From assembly GCA_023807065.1 (NCBI GenBank), contig JAJJLU010003464.1:1-64000 (forward strand): DNA of 64,000 nt, read 5' to 3'. The notes under the pieces were generated by a model. It did no database searches. It was given only the letters and a program-made list of their open reading frames with translations, and had not been told where the DNA came from. Every line of letters begins with the position of its first letter. Positions within the stretch are counted from its first letter, which is position 1. Source of the DNA: Isotricha intestinalis (taxonomy: Eukaryota > Ciliophora > Litostomatea > Vestibuliferida > Isotrichidae). Positions 58,487 through 64,000 of the stretch are shown one piece after another. The position numbers and the translations under genes are program-made.

Positions 58487-60013
58487 ATGGGAATATGTTG
58501 TGTAAAAGATAATAATATAATATCAACACAAATCAATCCAAAAGACAAAAAAGAAAAGCTTCGTTCAACACGAAGTTCAATATATCAAATAAATAAAGAG
58601 AACATATATGACGTATATGATTTTTGTGGAAAAATATCTAGTGGATATTATGGTAAAGTAGAAAAAGCATGTTTTAAAGGAGATCCTTCCAAATTTTATG
58701 CAGTAAAAATAATATCAAAGGCAAATTTATCAAAGAAAAATTTAACAAACTTAATTTGTGAAATTCAAGTTTTAGCAAAGCTAGATCATCCAAATATAGT
58801 AAAATATTATGAAACATATGACGATGAAAAAAATTTTAATTTAGTAATGGAATTATGTGAAGGAGGAGAATTATTTGAAAGAATAGTGAAAAAAAAGCGT
58901 TTACAAGAGAAAGATGCAGCAGAAATATTATTTAAAATAACACATGCAATAAGTCATTGTCATTCAAGAAATATAGTTCACAGAGATTTAAAAGCAGAAA
59001 ATATTTTATTTGAAACTAAATCAGATAATAAAAATGATGTTAAAATAATAGATTTTGGATTAGCAAGAAAAAAAGAAAAACATAATATGCATTCTATTGT
59101 TGGAACTCCTTGTTATGTTGCTCCTGAAGTTTTAGAAGGAACTTATGATTATAAATGTGATATTTGGGCGCTTGGTATTTTAACTTATGTTATGTTATTT
59201 GGAAAATACCCTTTTGATGATCAAAATAAAAGCGTTTTATTTGATAAAATTAAAAATGCTGAACCTAAATATAATACTAGCTTAATCTCGAATGAAGCTC
59301 TAAATTTAATTCAATCTTTATTAAAAAAAGACCCTAAAAAAAGGCCAGATGCTTCTTCTATATTAGATCATCCATGGTTTGCTAAAATGATCAAAGATAA
59401 ATTTAAAGATAATGTTAATGATTTAAATGTTATTTCTACTTTGAAAACTTTTAAAACTCCAAATGCTTTTTTAAAAAAAATTTTAACTTTTATAGTAAAA
59501 GATGCTCAAGGAAATAATGAAATAGACGAAATAAAGAGAAAGTTTTATATTTTAGATGATAATAAAAATGGAGTAGTAGAAATATCAAAATATCAAAGTC
59601 ATATAGACCCAATATCAATAAATTCAATAGTAAAAAAGCAAGAAGATAATAATTATAATGAAAGTCATGAATTATTTGGAGATTGTATTTTAAATAAATT
59701 TGTTAAAAATGATATTCCAACAAATGCAAATTCTCAGGTTGGATCAAAAATGGATTATACAAGCTATTTAGCTGCTAATTTAAGAGAGAAAAAATTAATT
59801 ACTGAAGAATCTATTAGATCATTATTTTCTAGATTTGATGTTGAAAAACAAGGTTTTATTAATGTTAATAGTTTCCATAAAGCTTTAAGAAGAACAGGAA
59901 AACAAATTTCTGAAGATGAATGTGAAGTTATGCTTAAAGATGCTGGGTTCAAAAATCCTAATTTAATTGAATATGATGAATTCTTAAAAATTGTTGGTGA
60001 TTTTTTGTGTTAA
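58487..60013 (+). CDS. Calcium-dependent protein kinase (CDPK), EF-hands partly degenerate
   Basis: The protein has 508 residues. The start MGICCVKDNN has Gly2 and two Cys, fitting myristoylation and palmitoylation, as in membrane-bound CDPKs. The kinase domain (about 43-308) is complete: K74 in YAVKII, HRDLKAEN (165-172), DFG (189-191) and GTPCYVAPEVL. A junction helix follows, then EF-hand-like regions. One loop starts at D357 (DDNKNGVVEISK) and one at D451 (DVEKQGFINVNS), while the last (LKDAGFKNPNLIEYDEF) has lost most ligands. Few canonical loops remain, so calcium binding may be weak or limited. CDPKs occur in plants and alveolates, which supports the alveolate reading of the window. 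The gene has no introns. Confidence 0.93.
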   Translation: MGICCVKDNNIISTQINPKDKKEKLRSTRSSIYQINKENIYDVYDFCGKISSGYYGKVEKACFKGDPSKFYAVKIISKANLSKKNLTNLICEIQVLAKLDHPNIVKYYETYDDEKNFNLVMELCEGGELFERIVKKKRLQEKDAAEILFKITHAISHCHSRNIVHRDLKAENILFETKSDNKNDVKIIDFGLARKKEKHNMHSIVGTPCYVAPEVLEGTYDYKCDIWALGILTYVMLFGKYPFDDQNKSVLFDKIKNAEPKYNTSLISNEALNLIQSLLKKDPKKRPDASSILDHPWFAKMIKDKFKDNVNDLNVISTLKTFKTPNAFLKKILTFIVKDAQGNNEIDEIKRKFYILDDNKNGVVEISKYQSHIDPISINSIVKKQEDNNYNESHELFGDCILNKFVKNDIPTNANSQVGSKMDYTSYLAANLREKKLITEESIRSLFSRFDVEKQGFINVNSFHKALRRTGKQISEDECEVMLKDAGFKNPNLIEYDEFLKIVGDFLC

Positions 60014-60321
60014 AAAAAATGTTTTTTATAACCTTTTTTTAGGTTTTTTTTCATTGATTTATTTAGAACTTTTTCAATAAAGTTGAAATTGGTTTTGATG
60101 AAAAATTTTATTTTTTATATTTATAAATTATATGTTTTCTTCATTGATGTAATTTAAGATATTTTTATCATATTAGAAAATTAGATTGCTTTTGGTTAAA
60201 TAACATAGAATATATTAATATTATGTTCTAAACATTAATTTGAAATATATAATATCTGATTATTATATTAAATATAATATATATATATTTAAAATAAATT
60301 ATTTTTTTTTATTTATTTAAA
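60014..60321. other. Intergenic region, nothing recognised
   Basis: AT-rich spacer between two + strand genes, with T-rich sequence after the CDPK stop. Confidence 0.4.
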
Positions 60322-62157
60322 ATGTACTCAAAAGATTATATGAATACTGAAAGAGATAAAAGATATACATATTCAATAGATAGATTAGATAATAAAAATT
60401 GTAGAAATTGTGAATCAAACAGAAAAATAATAAATCCAGAATATTTCGGAAAAATAAATGATAATTATGGAAATAAAATGAAAAAAAATTTAGAAATAAA
60501 TGAAAATAACAATTTTATGTTTCATACTTCAAGATCATCATATTCATATAAAAATACTCCAACTTTTAATTATAAATCAGATTTGAAAAATATAGGAATT
60601 AATTATGAAAATATGACTCCAAGAAATTTTAATAATTATTCAATGAATCATTTTAGAAGAATTAGTCCTCATTATAATAGTAATATGAGTACTATAAATA
60701 ATTCTTCTCAAGATTCAAATTTTAAATCTTTTTCAAATACTTTAAATAATTCATTTTATAATTCAAATTTCCAAAATTTTCAAAAGAATAACTTTGAAAA
60801 TGAAGGAGAAAACATTTTTTCAGGACTTTCAGAATTAACTAAAAGAAAATTAAAACAAATAGAATTATCTAGAAGTAGTAATAATTTAAATTTAATTCGA
60901 AATAATGTATCTAATATGAATACACTTGATTCTAACGTTCAAATACATCATCCTTTAAATACTTCGAATTATCAAATTTTTTATGATAAAACTTTAATGA
61001 GAGATGATGAAGAAAAAAATAAGAATAAAAAAATAAAAAATGGGAAAATTAATAAAAAGAAAATTATTGAAAATTTAGATGAAAATGAAATAAATGGTAA
61101 TTTTATAAATAAAAAAGGAATTTTACGTACAAAAAATAAAATTTTAAATAAAAGAAAAACAAAAAATGAAGGTACTATTAAAATTGAAAATGAAGAAGAA
61201 GAAAGTGAAGAAGAAGAAAATGAAGAAATAAAAAAAAAAAATAAATTTAATAAAAATAAATTAAAAAAAGAAAATGTAATTAATGAACAAATAATTATTG
61301 ATTCGAAAAAAAAAGAACATTTAGAAAATGAATTTAATAAATTTTTAAAAGAAGAAAATGAAAAATTAAATAAAATAAATTATGCATATAAACAATTATT
61401 AGATTCATTCTTTTATTTTATAAATAATTTATCTCATAAATTTTCCTATTATAATGAATTATTTGATATATCATATTATTTATTTCATATAGACGATTTA
61501 TCAAAGACTTTAATTGGATTAGAACATTGTATTTTATCTCATAATCAATTATTAAAAGAAAAAAGTGAAGTAGAATTAAAAAAAATGAAAGAAGATATGT
61601 TAAATTTATTTAAATCAAATTACCAATTAAAATTATCAAATGAAATTTCAATGCAAATTCCTGATCCAAAAGAAACTAAAAGAAAATTAGATCAATTAAG
61701 TAATTTTGTAAATAATTTAAAACAACCTTTATTTTCTTTTAAAGGGATTAAAGAAGAAATTAATGAAGAAGAAAAAGAAGATTTAAATAATAACTCAAAT
61801 AATAATTTTAATTATAATAATAATAATTCAAAGAAAAATTATAATAATAATAATAATTTAAATATTAACAAATTAAATAATAGTAATTTAAATAATAATA
61901 GTATAAATGAAAATAATGGATTAAATAATGATAGTGATTTAAATAATAATAATATTAATGATAAACATGATTGTTTTGCTTGTACTTTAGGTTGTTCTGT
62001 TTCTCAAAGAGGTTATTCTTCTATGGCTTATAACCCTTATATTCAAAATGTCAATTTAAGGAGAAGTAAATCTCCTGGTATTAGGAAAGAAAATGTTAAT
62101 CAAAAAAAAATATTTTCAAAAAAAAATTCTTATCAACAAATTCCTACAAAATATTAG
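60322..62157 (+). CDS. Asn-rich protein with a helical central domain, unknown function
   Basis: The protein has 611 residues. The N-terminal 230 residues are Asn/Ser/Tyr-rich and disordered-looking. Residues 230-335 are very basic and acidic by turns. Residues about 335-480 form the best-folded part, a helical domain with NKFLKEENEKLNKINYAYKQ and LDSFFYFINNLSHKFSYYNE. An Asn-repeat linker follows, then a C-terminal motif with three Cys in DCFACTLGCSVSQRGYSS. No known family. It ends in TAG, one of two genes here to do so, and a TAA follows 8 codons later. Confidence 0.75.
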   Translation: MYSKDYMNTERDKRYTYSIDRLDNKNCRNCESNRKIINPEYFGKINDNYGNKMKKNLEINENNNFMFHTSRSSYSYKNTPTFNYKSDLKNIGINYENMTPRNFNNYSMNHFRRISPHYNSNMSTINNSSQDSNFKSFSNTLNNSFYNSNFQNFQKNNFENEGENIFSGLSELTKRKLKQIELSRSSNNLNLIRNNVSNMNTLDSNVQIHHPLNTSNYQIFYDKTLMRDDEEKNKNKKIKNGKINKKKIIENLDENEINGNFINKKGILRTKNKILNKRKTKNEGTIKIENEEEESEEEENEEIKKKNKFNKNKLKKENVINEQIIIDSKKKEHLENEFNKFLKEENEKLNKINYAYKQLLDSFFYFINNLSHKFSYYNELFDISYYLFHIDDLSKTLIGLEHCILSHNQLLKEKSEVELKKMKEDMLNLFKSNYQLKLSNEISMQIPDPKETKRKLDQLSNFVNNLKQPLFSFKGIKEEINEEEKEDLNNNSNNNFNYNNNNSKKNYNNNNNLNINKLNNSNLNNNSINENNGLNNDSDLNNNNINDKHDCFACTLGCSVSQRGYSSMAYNPYIQNVNLRRSKSPGIRKENVNQKKIFSKKNSYQQIPTKY

Positions 62158-62443
62158 ATTCAACTATATTATATTTAAGAAATAAATTATATTTTTTTAT
62201 ATTAAATACACAAAAATCCTATAAAATTAAATAAATAATTATAATATTATTTTTAAACAACTTTTTTTTTCAAATTTAATTTTTCTTAGATTAATTATTA
62301 GAATAATATTTTAATACAATATTTTTTACTTTTGTTTTTATTATTATATATTTCATAATTATTTATATTTTATTTATGAAATGTTATTTTTAATTTAATT
62401 AAGATTCGATATATATGATATTTATAATTTTCCAAAAGAATGT

Positions 62444-63520
62444 TTAAAAGAATACTTGATTATTTCCATACCCAATATTCATATTATATTGATATGAATT
62501 ATTTTGATTTTCCTCGTATTGATTATTCATATTTAAATATGGATTATACATTAATTGTTCATCATTATTATTATAATTTGTATTATTGTTGTTATTAATA
62601 TTCATATTTGAATTACTATAAAAATTACCATAATTATTATTAAACCCCATATGATTAATAGTATTATTATTATTGATAGGATTATTCATATTAATAGTAT
62701 TAGCAAACATAGTATATTGATAAGTTTCATTATTATCAGCTCCTTTTCCAATACCAAAAAGAATATTTTTTCTTTCAATTAATTCATCTTTTGATATTAA
62801 ATTCATAAAATTCATTTTAAAAAAAACTTGAGCAGTTACAATAGAATCACTTCCAGCTTGATGAATATCTCCAAATCTTTCAACATTCAACTGTTGAGCT
62901 AATTTATTTAAGCCTCCTTTTAAATTATCATCAACAGTGACTAGAATTTTAATATCATAAAAATTAGGAAAATACATTTCTAAATTACTAATAAAATTAT
63001 CAGGATTTTCAGGTAAATCATAATTTAAACATAATCTAAGTAAATAAGCAAAATCAGATAAACCATTAAAAGAAATCCAAGTAATTTCATCATTTAAAAC
63101 TAATCCAGAAGTAAGGAAATATTCAGCAAAAATATTATGTGGAATACCTTTTTTTTTTAAATAATTAAAATCAATACCAGAATTAGATAACATTGTTATT
63201 GAATCATTAGAATGAAGATCTTTTTCAACATTAAATTTTAAATTAAATTGCCATGAACTTCCTTCTTTTGCAGTTTCTCCCTTTGAATTACATAATGTTA
63301 TTCCTAACTGAATTAGCTTTAATTTATCTATATTTATTTTTATATATTTATAATAAAAATCATCACAGTAATTTTGAATAGGATAAACTGTTCCTGGAAA
63401 TTCGGTATCCATTCCTATATATGGGTATGCTTTTATATATTCTCCTATACGCTTTATTTCTGATATAAAATTGTCTTCGTATACTTCGATTATTGAGTAC
63501 TTTTTGGATTTTACTTTCAT
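62444..63520 (-). CDS. CNOT7: CAF1/POP2 deadenylase (CNOT7/8-like)
   Basis: The protein has 358 residues. Residues 1-245 are the DEDD nuclease core with the expected catalytic residues: D38 and E40 in GMDTEFPGTVY, D156 in FNGLSDFAYLLR, H220 and D225 in HQAGSDSIVTAQVFF. GITLCNSKG and SSWQFNLKF are also family hallmarks. The enzyme shortens mRNA poly(A) tails as the catalytic exonuclease of the CCR4-NOT complex, in the cytosol and P-bodies. The C-terminal ~100 residues are an Asn/Tyr/Met-rich tail, absent from animal CNOT7/8 and probably disordered. The start is the first ATG, with a T-rich run upstream on the plus strand. The symbol is by family, not proven orthology. Confidence 0.93.
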   Translation of the reverse strand: MKVKSKKYSIIEVYEDNFISEIKRIGEYIKAYPYIGMDTEFPGTVYPIQNYCDDFYYKYIKINIDKLKLIQLGITLCNSKGETAKEGSSWQFNLKFNVEKDLHSNDSITMLSNSGIDFNYLKKKGIPHNIFAEYFLTSGLVLNDEITWISFNGLSDFAYLLRLCLNYDLPENPDNFISNLEMYFPNFYDIKILVTVDDNLKGGLNKLAQQLNVERFGDIHQAGSDSIVTAQVFFKMNFMNLISKDELIERKNILFGIGKGADNNETYQYTMFANTINMNNPINNNNTINHMGFNNNYGNFYSNSNMNINNNNNTNYNNNDEQLMYNPYLNMNNQYEENQNNSYQYNMNIGYGNNQVFF

Positions 63521-63790
63521 TTTTTTTTTTTGATTTTATATAAATTATTTTATATTATTTTTTTTAAAAATCTTTTTTTATTTTATATTATTTATTGACT
63601 TTAATTTATATAAAATATTTGAATTAAGTTTGAATCTAAAATTTTAAAATAATTTTAAATAAATGAAACTTCTCTAATAAATTTTTCTTATATTTTAAAT
63701 TTTTTATTTTTAAGTTAACAAATATTATAAATAATATATATTTTAAAAAAAAATTTACCAAAATAAAAAAATTAAATATGAATAAACAAA
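63521..63790. other. Intergenic region, nothing recognised
   Basis: AT-rich spacer of 270 bases between two minus-strand genes. Confidence 0.4.
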
Positions 63791-64000
63791 TTAATGTTTA
63801 TCTTGTATTTTTTGTCTTAAATCATATTCACATTCTAAATTTTCAATTAATCCCTTTTCTAATTTAAAAGAAGAATAAATTTTTTTTAATCTGTCGAAAT
63901 TATTAGTTTGAAAAAAATCTAATTTTAAAATATCATTAATAAGAAAAGAAAGTAAAGCTTCACCGTCAAGAGAAAGAATTTTATTTTCAAAATGTTTCAT
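63791..64000 (-). CDS. C-terminal fragment of an unknown gene, cut by the window edge
   Basis: 69 residues end in TAA at 63791-63793. The last three bases of the window read CAT, so the first Met may be the start or an internal residue; the frame is still open at the edge. The fragment is helical and charged (LSFLINDILKLDFFQTNNF). No family is recognisable from this piece. Confidence 0.5.
   Translation of the reverse strand: MKHFENKILSLDGEALLSFLINDILKLDFFQTNNFDRLKKIYSSFKLEKGLIENLECEYDLRQKIQDKH

Noticed and set aside
58404..58529. N-terminal extension of the coiled-coil frame on the minus strand
   Set aside because: It overlaps the CDPK start and is Phe/Tyr-rich; the ATG at 58401-58403 fits better.
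1..64000. Euplotes-type code and programmed +1 frameshifting
   Set aside because: One AAA-TAA shift site was seen in the disrupted gene, but the other breaks need the opposite shift. Cys is TGT/TGC with no in-frame TGA, and many genes share one long contig.

Overview
The window is very AT-rich nuclear DNA from a eukaryotic microbe. About 37 protein genes sit close together on both strands, mostly 50-1000 bases apart. Nearly all are uninterrupted frames under the standard code. Stop codons are overwhelmingly TAA; two genes end in TAG (62155-62157 on +, 36411-36413 on -), and I saw no gene ending in TGA. The one gene with clear introns (the PROPPIN gene, 48237-49303) has two GT-AG introns of only 29 and 24 bases, and a third candidate of 30 bases lies in a disrupted gene. 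Tiny introns, a calcium-dependent protein kinase, NEK kinases with a DLN motif, several cyclic-nucleotide-binding proteins, a soluble hybrid histidine kinase, a leishmanolysin-like protease and Asn/Glu-rich proteins together suggest an alveolate, most likely a ciliate that keeps TAA and TAG as stops (a litostome-like ciliate would fit). That assignment is inference. No rRNA, tRNA, CRISPR array or complete transposon was recognised. Layout, 1-20 kb: a cut-off glutamate-rich gene, a pseudokinase, a coiled-coil gene, and a 1131-residue fusion of an intact casein kinase 1 with a degenerate CaMK domain and four EF-hands. Then come a coiled-coil protein, a TRAPPC4/Trs23 subunit, two PHO80-like cyclins on either side of a leishmanolysin-like protease, and a NEK kinase. 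Layout, 20-40 kb: a membrane RING-H2 ligase, a PIG-X-like ER protein, a kelch protein, the RFT1 flippase-like protein, a SAC3/GANP protein, a PDI-like protein, an RPA1-like ssDNA-binding protein, a second NEK kinase and an acylation-prone transglutaminase-like protein. A broken gene shares its stop region with the transglutaminase gene. Layout, 40-64 kb: a copine-like protein, unknown coiled-coil proteins, a RING/B-box/WD40 protein and the intron-bearing PROPPIN. On the minus strand there follows a run of two cyclic-nucleotide-binding proteins around a hybrid histidine kinase. A CDPK and a CAF1/POP2 deadenylase close the window, with a partial gene at the right edge. Functionally the region is mixed. 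It has secretory-pathway genes (TRAPPC4, RFT1, PIG-X-like, PDI-like, leishmanolysin, membrane RING), signalling genes (kinases, pseudokinases, cNMP binders, histidine kinase, copine), and RNA/DNA housekeeping genes (CAF1, SAC3, RPA1). No operon logic is expected. The most unusual items are the CK1/pseudo-CDPK/EF-hand fusion, the minus-strand cNMP/histidine-kinase run, the tiny introns, and the disrupted gene whose frame breaks lie at A-rich sites.
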